A stretch of DNA of 43,800 bases from CAYMAZ01 sp964428185 (lineage in GTDB: Bacteria; Bacteroidota; Bacteroidia; Bacteroidales; DTU049), in contig CAYRXH010000012.1 in NCBI GenBank assembly GCA_964428185.1, positions 1 through 43,800 of the forward strand, written 5' to 3'. Under the pieces are notes generated by a model. It had not been told where the DNA came from. It worked only from the letters and a program-made list of their open reading frames with translations, and made no database searches. Positions 1 through 10,100 of the stretch are shown piece by piece. Numbering within the stretch: position 1 is the first letter of the stretch; the number at the start of each line of letters is the position of its first letter. The translations under genes were made by a program, and so were the position numbers.

Positions 1-54
1 GCATCCATATACGGGGATGACTACTGAAATTTCATTTAATAAATTGTTGTTCAT
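1..54 (-). CDS. Glycosyltransferase family 2, N-terminal fragment (runs off the left edge)
   Basis: Reading minus from the ATG at 54 gives 18 open codons to the window edge: MNNNLLNEISVVIPVYGC. The ISVVIPVY stretch is the first beta strand of GT-A fold family 2 glycosyltransferases, which bind nucleotide sugars and build surface polysaccharides. It lies 82 bases downstream of the sugar amidotransferase on the same strand, which fits a polysaccharide locus continuing to the left. Only the first residues are visible, so the donor and acceptor sugars cannot be inferred. Confidence 0.7.
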   Translation of the reverse strand, partial: MNNNLLNEISVVIPVYGC

Positions 55-136
55 AGAAATGTTGTGTATTGCAAAAATAATATAATTTTTGAGGGTATAA
101 AAATTTGAAACATATAAGCAGTGTTATAAGCAAGAA

Positions 137-1258
137 TTACCTGTAATTTGGTTTCCGGAATAATTTCCTGTAAATGTTGTATATAAACTCCAGTTTTTTT
201 TCAGCATTGGGAAGTTCTCTGTACCATCGGGGTGGTTGTTTCATGATGTCATCAAACTCTGCAGTGCTGATGCGTAGTTTTTTGCAGATATATTCTTTTT
301 CTTCCTGAATTTTTTCATGGTTAAAGGGTGGGTCTTTGAGAATTTCAAGAGCTTGGTCGCGGGTCACTTCTCCTGCACAGATTTGTGTGGACAAGGTGGC
401 GCGGCGGTAATCTATGTGAAATTTTTCCGGGAGAATATATGATTGCACAAAACCAGTGTATTTGGATTCGTAATGTTTGCCTCCATAGTATTTCCAGCCC
501 AGTTCATTTTCAAGTATCTGCATTGCCTTGTCTTTTTTGTAGTGCACATAATTCAGGAGATACACAATTACGATGCCTTTGAAGAGCTTATAGTATAATT
601 CATTATACCAGCCAAACAAGGGAAATTTTTTTATTTTTCTTGTTCCGTATGTTTTTTGTATATGTCTCAGATAGGTTAGATCCTTGGCATTGTAGTGCCA
701 TGTTTTGGGAAGGATTCCTTCGGTTGCAAAATTTCCGCCACTTATGATGTATTTTATACCATACTTTGATGCAATTTTATGCAGTATTGCCGGAATTGCA
801 ATATCAGTGGGGGTTTCTAGCTCGGGCACTGATGCCTTGAAAAAAGCAAGCTGAAAATCCCTGAATTCTTCCCAATCAAGCACATAGCTTTCATAATCAA
901 AACCCAATTTTTCAGCCAAAAATTTAATGTTTTTTACTGAAATTTCAGAATTCCACCCATTGTCCAAATGAACAAGCAAGGTTCTGATATCCAGTTGTTT
1001 AAGTGTGTACGCGGCATAGCTACTGTCAATTCCTCCGCTTACTCCAAGCACACAATCATAGGGCTTTCCTTTGCCCTTATGTTTGATGGATTTTGTAAGC
1101 TCCTGAAGTTGTTTATCACTGACTTCTCCCTGGTAAATTCTGTGTGCAATCCGTTCAAAATAATTATTGCAGTGATTGCAGTTTCCACTATCATCAAAAA
1201 CAATGTCAGGATCAGTAGTGTCCATTACACATCTGTTGCATTGCCTGTAGTTGTCCAT
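137..1258 (-). CDS. N-acetyl sugar amidotransferase (WbpG/PseA-like)
   Basis: This 373-residue protein belongs to the PP-loop ATP pyrophosphatase amidotransferases that, with a HisH-like glutaminase and a HisF-like partner, convert an N-acetyl group of a nucleotide sugar to an acetamidino group for O-antigen or capsule sugars. Visible are two CxxC pairs at the N-terminus (C7, C10, C27, C30), probably a zinc site, and the ATP-binding loop SGGIDSS at residues 74-80. Length is normal for the family. The protein is cytoplasmic, with no signal peptide. A glycosyltransferase start follows downstream, so this is the right edge of a surface-polysaccharide cluster. The HisH/HisF partners are not in the window. 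Family call is firm; the exact sugar product is unknown. Confidence 0.88.
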   Translation of the reverse strand: MDNYRQCNRCVMDTTDPDIVFDDSGNCNHCNNYFERIAHRIYQGEVSDKQLQELTKSIKHKGKGKPYDCVLGVSGGIDSSYAAYTLKQLDIRTLLVHLDNGWNSEISVKNIKFLAEKLGFDYESYVLDWEEFRDFQLAFFKASVPELETPTDIAIPAILHKIASKYGIKYIISGGNFATEGILPKTWHYNAKDLTYLRHIQKTYGTRKIKKFPLFGWYNELYYKLFKGIVIVYLLNYVHYKKDKAMQILENELGWKYYGGKHYESKYTGFVQSYILPEKFHIDYRRATLSTQICAGEVTRDQALEILKDPPFNHEKIQEEKEYICKKLRISTAEFDDIMKQPPRWYRELPNAEKKLEFIYNIYRKLFRKPNYR

Positions 1259-1303
1259 GGGGAACTTTGTGGGTTAAATGTGATAGTTCACTGGAGTTTT
1301 GTG

Positions 1304-1311
1304 CAAAATTA
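1304..1311 (-). promoter_or_regulatory. Putative -7 box (TAATTTTG) of the sugar amidotransferase gene
   Basis: Read on minus the site is TAATTTTG, a full match to the Bacteroidota -7 consensus TAnnTTTG, 46 bases upstream of the start at 1258. I see no good -33 TTTG at the usual 17-19 base spacing. Confidence 0.35.
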
Positions 1312-1488
1312 AATCAAAATAGTTTACATGATTTTAATTTCTTTTTTAGATAAATTATTATGTCATTTTCAGGCAGTTTTTCATACAACTATAACACGAT
1401 TCATTTTTCCATACTTGAGCCTAATAAGATGTCCTCCGGAGAGGAAGTCAATATTTTATTTCTGAAAACCTGTCTGATTTTAAAGTTT

Positions 1489-2130
1489 TTAATTCCGGAA
1501 AATATTTTCAATATTAATCATATCATCAAAACCATCATTGCTCATTGCGTTGATTGGTTTAAATGAGAGAAAGTTTTTCAGATCATCAGGTTTCACAGGA
1601 GCGGGGATTATTTTTTTTTCATATATGAGTCTTGCTCTGCAGATTCCTTCAAGCAGCGGTGTGTCAGGTGTGAGATATTGTTTGCCATCGAAAAACACCA
1701 GATTGGCTATTGAAGTATCAGTAATACATCCGTTTTTCACAATGATGATATCATCTGCTCCATCCCGTTTGTTAAATAATTCCTCAATATCGGCACGATC
1801 AAGAAATTTGAATCTATAATCCACATCATTGCATTCAATCAAGCGAAATGTTTGAGTGGATTTTCTTTCATAAGGGACAATCTGAATGTCGATAATTCCC
1901 AGAGTATAGATGAGTTTGCACTTATGAATATCCATCGGCAGCTGAAACATATCAAGTTCTTCTTTGATAAGCAATGGCGAAATTCCGTAATTGTTTTTTT
2001 CGCAGGGAGGAATAAAGGGTACGCTGCAACCAAAGAGAGCTTCAAGTGACTTTCTGATTCGCATCAGGTGCCAGGGCAGGTGCCAGGGCCTGCCATGTTC
2101 AATTTTTATGGTTTCAAACAACAGGCACAT
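1489..2130 (-). CDS. pabC: Aminodeoxychorismate lyase-type class IV aminotransferase (PabC-like)
   Basis: A PLP-dependent fold-type IV enzyme. In this context it most likely eliminates pyruvate from 4-amino-4-deoxychorismate to give p-aminobenzoate for folate. I chose the ATG at 2130 (213 residues, MCLLFETIKIEHG) because family members start just before the LFETI strand; an in-frame ATG at 2214 would add 28 residues lying inside pabB. With this start it overlaps the pabB end by 17 bases, indicating translational coupling. The expected PLP lysine is K108 (RFKFLDR), and DDIIIVKNGCITDT followed by LTPDTPLLEG are the family core motifs. Residues 15-22 are PWHLPWHL, encoded by two identical 12-bp units. 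The branched-chain aminotransferase alternative is disfavoured by the pabB/pabA neighbours. Confidence 0.85.
   Translation of the reverse strand: MCLLFETIKIEHGRPWHLPWHLMRIRKSLEALFGCSVPFIPPCEKNNYGISPLLIKEELDMFQLPMDIHKCKLIYTLGIIDIQIVPYERKSTQTFRLIECNDVDYRFKFLDRADIEELFNKRDGADDIIIVKNGCITDTSIANLVFFDGKQYLTPDTPLLEGICRARLIYEKKIIPAPVKPDDLKNFLSFKPINAMSNDGFDDMINIENIFRN
2065..2088. repeat. Perfect in-frame tandem 12-bp repeat inside pabC
   Basis: CAGGTGCCAGGG occurs twice head to tail without a mismatch. On the coding (minus) strand each unit encodes Pro-Trp-His-Leu, giving PWHLPWHL. The spacing of the flanking glycine and of the His-x-x-Arg motif still matches ordinary family members, so the repeat does not look like a recent insertion. 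Confidence 0.9.
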
Positions 2131-3058
2131 ACACTTTGTCAATGAGTTCCTGATATTCTGAACGGCAAACACTTTGTGTTGTAATTCCGCCACCTGCATG
2201 ATATACAAATCCATTATCTACCTTTTCGATAAACCGGATCATCACACATGAATCAAAGGAATTTCCGTCAAATACACCTGCGATACCGGTATAATACCCC
2301 CTGAGTCTGCCTTCAGCTTCTCTGATGATTTCACAGGTTCGTTTTTTTGGAGCACCGCTGACAGAGCCGGCAGGCAACAACGAAAAAATGATATCTCCAA
2401 GTCTTGACCTCCAGTCTGAAGATAGGGTTCCTGAAATTTCTGAACTGGTCTGAAGCAAATGTTTGTTGTTGGTGTGCAGATGATCAATGTATCTGAATTT
2501 TTTTACTTTCACATTTTTTGAAACGATGCTCAGATCATTCCGAAGAAGGTCAACAATGGTATAGTGTTCAGCCAGTTCTTTTTTATTGTTTAGCAATAGA
2601 TCTGCAGCATCCTGAATATCAGCATCTATTGTTCCTTTCATGGGAAATGAACAAATGCTGTCATTTGCAATTTGTATAAAGATTTCAGGGGAAAAGACAA
2701 GAAATTCATCGCGTTTCAGAATTTTATACTTTGCATGAGCACAATGAAACAATTCTTCCAGAGAGCATGAAAACCGAACAGGAACGGGAAGAGTAAGATT
2801 CAGCAGATAGCTATCACCTCTTTTGAGGTGGTTCATCACCAGATCGAAGGTTGTTTTGTAGCTTGAATAATCCGGGAGCACCGGTATTATTTTTGTGTCT
2901 GCATTTGGGGCAGGAACCGGATTCTTTTTTTCCGAGTGAGGAAAATGAATTGAAATACCATGATCTGCAAGATTTTCCAGAGGAATTACCACTGGTTTCA
3001 TCAGTTCAAAATCGGCCATCATAAAGAAGGATCTCTCGTGGGATCCCATATGATTCAT
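2114..3058 (-). CDS. pabB: Aminodeoxychorismate synthase component I
   Basis: Chorismate-utilising enzyme that, with the glutaminase PabA, makes 4-amino-4-deoxychorismate. The motif PMKGT carries the lysine that distinguishes PabB from anthranilate synthase (TrpE has an alanine there). Further family motifs are SPEIF, the HYTIVDLLRNDL helix, LLPAGSVSGAPKKRT, GYYTGIAGVFDG and the C-terminal AGGGI. At 314 residues it is the short Bacteroidota form lacking most of the N-terminal subdomain; the start MNHMGSHERSF followed by ADFE matches how this short form begins. It is the first gene of a pabB-pabC unit, divergent from pabA 159 bases away. Confidence 0.93.
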   Translation of the reverse strand: MNHMGSHERSFFMMADFELMKPVVIPLENLADHGISIHFPHSEKKNPVPAPNADTKIIPVLPDYSSYKTTFDLVMNHLKRGDSYLLNLTLPVPVRFSCSLEELFHCAHAKYKILKRDEFLVFSPEIFIQIANDSICSFPMKGTIDADIQDAADLLLNNKKELAEHYTIVDLLRNDLSIVSKNVKVKKFRYIDHLHTNNKHLLQTSSEISGTLSSDWRSRLGDIIFSLLPAGSVSGAPKKRTCEIIREAEGRLRGYYTGIAGVFDGNSFDSCVMIRFIEKVDNGFVYHAGGGITTQSVCRSEYQELIDKVYVPVV

Positions 3059-3105
3059 GAGAGAAATGCAGGAATTTAGTGAGTTAATGTGTTGAATTTT
3101 TTTTG

Positions 3106-3113
3106 CAAAAATA
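3106..3113 (-). promoter_or_regulatory. Putative -7 box (TATTTTTG) of pabB-pabC
   Basis: On minus the site reads TATTTTTG, matching TAnnTTTG, 48 bases before the pabB start and inside the divergent pabB/pabA gap. No clear -33 element was found. Confidence 0.35.
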
Positions 3114-3217
3114 CAGCATTAGACTTAATCTGAGTTGGAAATATTTTCCACACAGAGCAAGTTACAATTCAATAATTCGAAGTTAAAGAAATGAATATTA
3201 ATTTTGCTCATCTGTTT

Positions 3218-3826
3218 ATGAAGACATTTCTATCTCTTTTGCTCGTTGACAACGAAGATTCCTTTACATGGAATCTGGTGCGTTTGTTTGAAGAAGCCGG
3301 GGCTGTGGTTGATGTTAGTCATCCTACATCAATAAAGGAAGATGAAGTGCAGAAATATGATGGTATCATTATTTCTCCCGGTCCTGGTCTGCCAAATGAA
3401 ATGCAGGGGCTCCATGAACTTATCAGAATGGTTATAAAAACAAAGCCTCTACTTGGGGTTTGTCTGGGAATGCAGGCCATAGTTACTGCAAATAATGGTT
3501 CTTTATATCAGATGGATTGTATTGTTCACGGGAATAGTATGAGTATTGATATTTTCAATAATATTTCAGGAATTTTTAAGGGAATGGACAATTCTTTATG
3601 TGTTGGTCTCTATCATTCTTGGGCAGTAGATGAATCGTCACTGCCCGGATGTTTTCAGGTTACGGCCAGGTCTAAAGCAGGTGTTGTCATGGCAATTGAG
3701 CATAGAGCTCATGATGTTTACGGAGTTCAGTTTCATCCTGAATCATATATTACAGAGGCAGGTTTACATATTGCAAAGAACTTTCTGAATATTATTTCTC
3801 TCCGGCAAGAGTGGAAAGATGAATGA
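3218..3826 (+). CDS. pabA: Aminodeoxychorismate synthase glutaminase component (PabA/TrpG family)
   Basis: A class I glutamine amidotransferase that supplies ammonia to PabB (or, in the same family, to TrpE). The catalytic triad is visible: C82 in GVCLGMQ, with H173 and E175 in FHPES. The N-terminal LLVDNEDSFTWNL and the oxyanion motif SPGPGLPNE are typical. I prefer the ATG at 3218 (202 residues), which puts the first beta strand near the N-terminus; an in-frame ATG at 3191 adds nine residues and cannot be excluded. The divergent pabB-pabC operon makes the PABA role more likely than tryptophan, and no trp genes are present. Its last 35 bases overlap the end of the convergent PD40/OmpA-like gene. 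Confidence 0.88.
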   Translation: MKTFLSLLLVDNEDSFTWNLVRLFEEAGAVVDVSHPTSIKEDEVQKYDGIIISPGPGLPNEMQGLHELIRMVIKTKPLLGVCLGMQAIVTANNGSLYQMDCIVHGNSMSIDIFNNISGIFKGMDNSLCVGLYHSWAVDESSLPGCFQVTARSKAGVVMAIEHRAHDVYGVQFHPESYITEAGLHIAKNFLNIISLRQEWKDE

Positions 3827-6080
3827 CACTCCGCTCTTCGGCGCTATTAGTTCTGATAATTATATGTTCAGTATAATAGGTTTCCAGTATTCCGTTGATT
3901 TGCACTTTTATAACTACTGACTCGCCCGGATTAACGATGTCGGGGCTTGATAAAATGTAGAGTTGATCATCAGAGACATCTATGCCGAAAATTTTCAAAG
4001 GTACTTTTCCGGGATTTGAAATAGTTACTTCAATTTCCGGATCCTTCAACCCCACAAGGTTTTTCAGACTGATCAGGTTGTCGGGAATGAAAATGACAGG
4101 ATTATTTTCGTCAATATTTACATATTTTTTAAAATCAGACTCATAGATGAGGATCTGAATCCTTCTTTCAAGTGAAGCGGATTTGCTGTAAACAGATTTT
4201 TTTCTGTCATGGGGATTATCACTCACATAAGGATTTGACAATGCTTCACCCGATGGTTCTTCAATAATTCTGAAGGAGGCTCCGTTTTCTGCTGTCATTT
4301 CCATATACGGGATAAGAATACCGTTATTCCACTCCCTGAAATAGTTAATAAGAGATGAAATACGTCTTTTTGCAAGCACAATATTATACTCGGCAGATGT
4401 CAGCGGACTGGTAAACCCTTTTACCTTCAGTGTCACATTGCTGCCTGCTTTCAGGTCCTGATACACAAAATCTGCCAGAATTTCAAGTTTTCTGAAACCG
4501 CTTTCCACATAATTGTCAAAAAAGTCTTCCATTTCTGTCATTGCATAATACATGGCAAAATCTTCAAGGTCTTTGGAATATTCATCAATGAATTTTTGTT
4601 TTTGCTGAATGTATTGTTCCCAGGTTTGTTTGTATGTCAGTGTTGTAGTGGAAGAAGTGCTTCTGGGGTCGGGATGATCATTGTCAAAATAAAGGGAAAG
4701 GGGGAGCAATTCGAGGATATCATCTTTAATAGATGTTTCGATAGTATCAGGCACCTCGGCAATATTAGCCTGATGAGTACGAAAATTTGTGATGATATAA
4801 ATGTCATTACAGCATGTCTGTTCCCTGAATGTTTGACTTCCGGCCCTGTTTGATGTAAGAAAAGATTCTCCTTCCTTACCGGTTATGAAATAAAAATCAT
4901 TGGCTCCTGAATTCACAGGAAAACCTACATTTTTGGGTGTTTCCCATGCACTCATGCTACCTTTGGAGCTGAACACATCAAATCCCCCCAGTCCGTAGTG
5001 CCAGTCGGAGCTGAAATACAATATGCCATTTTCTGAATTGTAGAAAGGGGTTATTTCATCACCAGGGGTGTTGATAATACTCCCGAGATTGACAGGGGTC
5101 TGAGGTTTTCCGTCTTTGATAATACAGAACCAGATGTCAAGTCCTCCCATCCCGCCCGGTCTGTCGGAAGAAAAATACAAAAGCTCATTTCCTGATACAA
5201 TGTCTCTGACAACGCAGGGTTGTGTGCTTGTATAGGTTGATGAGTTGAGTGATTCATCCAGTTTGTGTGGTTTTTGCCATTGTCCGTTGTTTAGTTCACT
5301 GGCCCAGATATCGCACCGGAGTTTGTAGTCAGAATATGAGCATCTGTTAAAATACACTTTGCTTCCGTCTTCTGTAAATGTGATATTGGCAGTATGAACA
5401 TCTTTGCTATTGATGTTTCCACTGAATGGAATTGGCTTTTCAAGGCCTGCTGAGCCCCATCGGGCAATCTGAATATAGGAAAGATAGTCCCCTGACGCAA
5501 TTAGCGGATTTTCAGTAGTGATCAATGGAGTCAAAGTACTGTATACAAAAAGGGAGTCTCCAAGAAGTACGGGATTAAACTCACTCCATGGGGTATTGAT
5601 TTCTGAAAAGTTGCGGATATGAATATCCAGAGGTTTTTTCAGCAGGGAAATGGCACTGTCGCAAAAATTAATTTCAAGCGAGGCTCTGAGAGCTGAGGCA
5701 AGTCCTGAAACTGATGGTTGTTTTTCAAAATATTGAAGAAACAGTTTTTGTGCTTCAGCATATTTTCCATTGGATTTCATCATCATTGCTGCCCAGAAAC
5801 CAGATTCAGGAAACTCACTTGTGCCATTATTCCATACATTGAGATAAACCGACTCTGCTGAAGAGTAATTGCTCAGATGTCTGTAAGCATGAGCAAGCTG
5901 AATTGGGATTGCAAGCCCATTGTCCAGACTGAGAGCAGACTCATAATAAACAACTGCAGAATGATAGTTGGCAGTTGTATAAGCCTCATCACCAAGAAGC
6001 ATCAGTTGTTGAGGTGTTTGGGCAACTGTTGTTGCGGTAAAAAAAAACAATCCTATCAAAATCCCAATAGTTCGAGCCAT
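3792..6080 (-). CDS. TPR / PD40 beta-propeller / OmpA-like periplasmic protein (PorE-like)
   Basis: A 762-residue exported protein with a signal peptide ending near TVAQ (about residue 21). Residues 25-140 look like tetratricopeptide repeats. Residues about 168-430 carry PD40/WD40-like propeller blades (LYFSSDRPGGMGGLDIW, LYFSSDWHYGLGGFDVF). Residues about 525-650 resemble an OmpA-like peptidoglycan-binding domain (VKGFTSP, YNIVLAKRRI, ERRIQI), but the usual GHTD aspartate is replaced by FTSP. The last 85 residues are an Ig-like, DUF1573-like domain. Family members such as PorE link the type IX machinery to peptidoglycan. It is the last gene of the minus operon behind a PorP/SprF gene, so a partner role in surface export is inferred. 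It lacks the carboxypeptidase-regulatory domain typical of PorE, so I give no symbol. Confidence 0.85.
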   Translation of the reverse strand: MARTIGILIGLFFFTATTVAQTPQQLMLLGDEAYTTANYHSAVVYYESALSLDNGLAIPIQLAHAYRHLSNYSSAESVYLNVWNNGTSEFPESGFWAAMMMKSNGKYAEAQKLFLQYFEKQPSVSGLASALRASLEINFCDSAISLLKKPLDIHIRNFSEINTPWSEFNPVLLGDSLFVYSTLTPLITTENPLIASGDYLSYIQIARWGSAGLEKPIPFSGNINSKDVHTANITFTEDGSKVYFNRCSYSDYKLRCDIWASELNNGQWQKPHKLDESLNSSTYTSTQPCVVRDIVSGNELLYFSSDRPGGMGGLDIWFCIIKDGKPQTPVNLGSIINTPGDEITPFYNSENGILYFSSDWHYGLGGFDVFSSKGSMSAWETPKNVGFPVNSGANDFYFITGKEGESFLTSNRAGSQTFREQTCCNDIYIITNFRTHQANIAEVPDTIETSIKDDILELLPLSLYFDNDHPDPRSTSSTTTLTYKQTWEQYIQQKQKFIDEYSKDLEDFAMYYAMTEMEDFFDNYVESGFRKLEILADFVYQDLKAGSNVTLKVKGFTSPLTSAEYNIVLAKRRISSLINYFREWNNGILIPYMEMTAENGASFRIIEEPSGEALSNPYVSDNPHDRKKSVYSKSASLERRIQILIYESDFKKYVNIDENNPVIFIPDNLISLKNLVGLKDPEIEVTISNPGKVPLKIFGIDVSDDQLYILSSPDIVNPGESVVIKVQINGILETYYTEHIIIRTNSAEERSVIHLSTLAGEK

Positions 6081-6089
6081 AGTAACAGT

Positions 6090-7127
6090 TTAAAAAATCG
6101 GACAGGGAATATCTTTGTTTCTGTGTCTTTTTGATTTCTGCCACACATAAGCTGCAGAGATCTCCACACCGCCTCTGGTGTTTGTTGCAGGAGTAAAGCG
6201 TGACAGGTTCACATCATAGGTTATTCCGAAATTATAGTTTTGAAATTCAGCTCCTGCATAAACGATCAGTGCATCGAGTCCCCGGTAATACAAACCAAGC
6301 AGAAAATTCTTTCTGAACATGATATTTTGTTCAATGGCAGGGACAGTCATCTGGTTGATGACCATCCTTCCTCCAAGGAGCAGTTCAGTGTGGGGTCCTT
6401 GTTTTGCAAAATATAAAGTAGGCAAAACCACATTATTTTTAATATACATTCTGGCTTCACCATGAACTGTAAGTTTTGGATCAAGCCTGATTTCGTCAGA
6501 ATTCTTCAGTGAAACCACAGGTTTATTGATGTGGCTGAGTGCAATGCCACCTCCGGCAAATGTGTTCATGTCAAAGAAATTGATATAGTACATTCCTGCA
6601 GTTATGTCAGGATATACAAAAGTTTGATTATCAACAATTTCGTTTGTAGGCAGTGTGGGGTCATAAAAATATCCGTTATATTGAGCATCAAATCTGAGTT
6701 TTGTAAGATCGAGGCTTCGTTGAACAATACCGGGTTGAATACCGAAAGAGAGCATTGAATTGAATGTGTTATTCAGTAAAAATGTATATGCAAAAGAAGG
6801 GCTGAATTGAGCAGTGGAAAAATCGGCATCTCCTGCCACATCATAATAGAACATTGCAGATGTAGAAAAAAAAGCGAGAGAAGACCTGTTTATTTTCCAG
6901 GAGTTATCAAAACAGCTGAGAAAAGATTGATAGGGACTACGGGCTGCCAGCCACTGATTTTTTGCATTCAGTGAAAACCTTGACATTCCGGGAGATAAAC
7001 CGTTAAAAGATGGATTGACATACATAGGAGTATGAAAATGCTGTGAAAAATGTATATCCTGAGCCTGCATATCATGAAATGACAATAACGACAGAAAAAG
7101 GAAAGCGAGCAGGATGTATTTTTTCAC
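6090..7127 (-). CDS. PorP/SprF family type IX secretion system outer-membrane protein
   Basis: A 345-residue predicted beta-barrel with an N-terminal signal (cleavage near DMQAQ). The mature start QDIHFSQHFHTPMYVNPSFNG is the hallmark of the PorP/SprF family. These proteins are linked to secretion or surface attachment of proteins with the type B (gliding-motility) C-terminal domain. Exactly such a protein is encoded directly upstream, 12 bases away, and a PD40/OmpA-like gene follows after 9 bases. The three genes therefore form one operon in which this protein probably anchors the giant protein. Family assignment is firm; which cargo it serves is inferred from position. Confidence 0.93.
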   Translation of the reverse strand: MKKYILLAFLFLSLLSFHDMQAQDIHFSQHFHTPMYVNPSFNGLSPGMSRFSLNAKNQWLAARSPYQSFLSCFDNSWKINRSSLAFFSTSAMFYYDVAGDADFSTAQFSPSFAYTFLLNNTFNSMLSFGIQPGIVQRSLDLTKLRFDAQYNGYFYDPTLPTNEIVDNQTFVYPDITAGMYYINFFDMNTFAGGGIALSHINKPVVSLKNSDEIRLDPKLTVHGEARMYIKNNVVLPTLYFAKQGPHTELLLGGRMVINQMTVPAIEQNIMFRKNFLLGLYYRGLDALIVYAGAEFQNYNFGITYDVNLSRFTPATNTRGGVEISAAYVWQKSKRHRNKDIPCPIF

Positions 7128-7139
7128 AGAAGAATAAAT

Positions 7140-10100
7140 TTAGCGGATCAGAGTTATGTTTCCTTTCTTAATGTAATATACTTTATTAAAGCAGAGAATT
7201 TTCAGATAATATGCATAGACATCGGGGTCACAGAGTTTGTTGTTATAGGTGCCATCCCAACCGTTTGCGGGATTATAGGATTCAAATACCAGGTTCCCCC
7301 ATCTGTCAAAAATCAGGAGTTCCATTTCTTCAATGTATATTCCTCTGGCGTACAATATGTCGTTGATTCCGTCACCGTCCGGTGAAAAAGCGTTGGGGAA
7401 GAAAAGATAGGGATCATAGCAGAAAACGTCGATGACAATGATTTTTACTGAATCAGTATAAACACACCCGTTGCCGTCATCGAGAACCACATAATACCAG
7501 TAGGTGCCGGGGGGAGGTGTGGCAGTTGTTGAGGAAGAGCCAGGGTCACTGAGCCATGTTTCCGGAGACCAGTTGTAATTGACTCCGGGAATTGAAGTTG
7601 CGTGCAAGCCTGTTGACTGTCCATCCCAGAGTGTATCATCATCAGTCCATACATTAACATTTTCGTAGATAAGATCCACGAGCACTGAAAAGGACTGGGA
7701 CACCTCACACAGGTGATCGTCAGTTACAGTAACCACGTAATCTCCTTGGCATAAGCCAGTTGCAGAGGAAGTGGTTTGTCCGTTATTCCATAAATATTCA
7801 TAATCGGGAGTGCCTCCGGTTACAACAATATCAATTATGCCGTTACATGCCACCTCGCAGGGGACAGGTGTAACGAGATAGGTCATTTCCATAGGTGGGG
7901 GTTGCTCGAGGTCAAACTGTGCAAGCACTTCACAGCCATCAACATCTGTAACGGTAACAACATAATTTCCGGCACAAAGATCACTTATAGTTTGAGTTGA
8001 ATCACCGTTGCTCCATACATAATTATAGGGGGCATTGCCTCCGTAAGGGTTCACAGTAAGCATTCCGTTGCAGTCATCAAAACACTGAGGGAGAACCGGA
8101 GTAAACCCTGCTCCAATATTAAGGAAATCAACATATATACTATCAATATCATAACACCACTGATTATATGCCATCACATAATACCATGCCGGACCGGAAA
8201 CATTGACTATAGCAACATTGTCATTTGGTGAGGTATTCAGCCAGTTTGAAAACTGGTTGTCAGATGACCATTGATATTGCAGATCAGGAGCACCTGTTGC
8301 ACTTGCAGAAAGCGTGTGATTCAGAGTACAGATGAGAGTATCAGAGCCTGCGTCAACTTGAATATTATAAACATTTACTCTCTGGGTAAGAGTATCAGTG
8401 CATACTCCATCAGAAACGAGAAGTGTGTATATTGTAGTCACAGGAGAAGTACAAATGGGATTGGATATTGTTGAGTTGCTGAGATTTGAGGCGGGTAGCC
8501 ATTGATACGTGATTCCTGCTCCCACATAGGGAAGAATTCCGATCTGTGTAAAACTTCCCTGACACATGTGAGCATCAGGGATTGTATCTGTAGAATTGCT
8601 GAGAACGAGAACCTGATGCCAGACAGTGTCACTTTGATTACAGCTTCCGGGATCACTCATTATAAGCATCACAGTGTAAAGACCCGATGAAGGAAACACA
8701 TGAGTGGGATTACAGTTGGTTGATGTTGTTCCATCACCGAAATCCCAGAAACAACTGGTGGATCCGGGGTTTGGAATATAAGAAGTATTGGAAAACTGAA
8801 CAGCTTCTGGCAGGCAAACAGGAGCATTACTAATAAATTCAGCAACAATAGCAGGCAACTCAAAATCAATTTTCACGGCCCCCATATTGCAGTTTGTACT
8901 GTTATTTGTATTTGACCAAGCTCCTGAAGAAGTGGGAAAATCATCCCAGCCTCCGCAACCAGCACATACTCCCTGATAGATTTTTCCCATCCGGTCAAAT
9001 CTGCTGGTGCCACCATCAACATGTTCTGCAGAACTACCTCCATAAAATGAAGCAAAGACAAGAGATGAAGCATCATCAGTGATGGACATAAAGTAATAAT
9101 CGTTATTATCGGTTGTGGATTGAAAGGCATTTGAAGTCACAGGCATTCCGCTTGTTCCTCCGAAGCCGTTGAGTGAAGGGCTGCCCCATCCTGAGAGATA
9201 GATGTTATTACAATAATCAACAAGGAAGGCTGTGGGTGATATATTTACTGTACCGCCACCTGTTCCGAAAATTGTGGACCAGTTGACAGATGTCATGTTT
9301 GAATTCAGCTTACTGATGAACTGACCGCCACCGGGGGTCCACCATGTTGCACTGACATGAAGTGAAGAATTTGCATCTCTGGTCTGTCCAAGCAGATAAA
9401 TATTGTTTTGTTTGTCAAGTTCAACAAAATAAACCTGATCATACACATCAGTACCCCAAAAGCTTGATCTCATGATCTGATCTCCGTTTTTGCTTATTCT
9501 TGTTGCAAATCCGTCACAGGTTCCTCCCTGATAACTTGGTTTTACAGATCCTGGGGAAACCGGAAAATTATTACTGGTTGTGCCACCGGCGACAACGGGA
9601 TTGTCAAATTTATCAAGAGCAATACTGTAAACAGCATCAATGCCTGATCCGCCAAGATAGGTTGACCAGATCATGGTTGACAGGGAATTATCCATCTTAA
9701 ACACACAGCCATCAAGATCACCACCTGCATAAGAAGTCTGAAATACTCCGGGAGTTACGGGAAAATTTGTTGAAGCAGTTGTGCTCACAACATAAACATT
9801 ATCGTTTGCATCAACATGAATTTCTCCCCTGCAGTCATCTGCATAATTGTTTCGAAGGGGAATAAACATATTCAGACCATCGTTTCCTGAACCACCAATA
9901 TATGTAGAACCTAACAGTTGGGTGCCGTCAGAACTGAATCGGGCAAGTGCAATATCGGAGCCACTGGTAAAATGAATGATATTTGTTAGTGTATAGGAAA
10001 CACCACCGCCAAAAGAATTGTCATACGAGTTCCCTGCCATTGGAAAATTAGCAGATCCTGTACTTCCGTAAACATATAATTCATTCTGATTGTTTACCAT

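Noticed and set aside
1429..1446. Short inverted repeat TCCTC/GAGGA after pabC as a terminator
   Set aside because: A five-base stem without a T run on the minus strand is too weak to call.
1360..1566. 68-codon plus-strand ORF between the amidotransferase and pabC
   Set aside because: It runs into the 3' end of pabC, has no recognisable domain and no promoter box, so it is probably chance in AT-rich sequence.
7700..8078. Repeated domains in the giant surface protein as a DNA-level repeat array
   Set aside because: The two SprB repeats are similar in protein but diverged in DNA, so there is no recent tandem duplication or CRISPR-like array.
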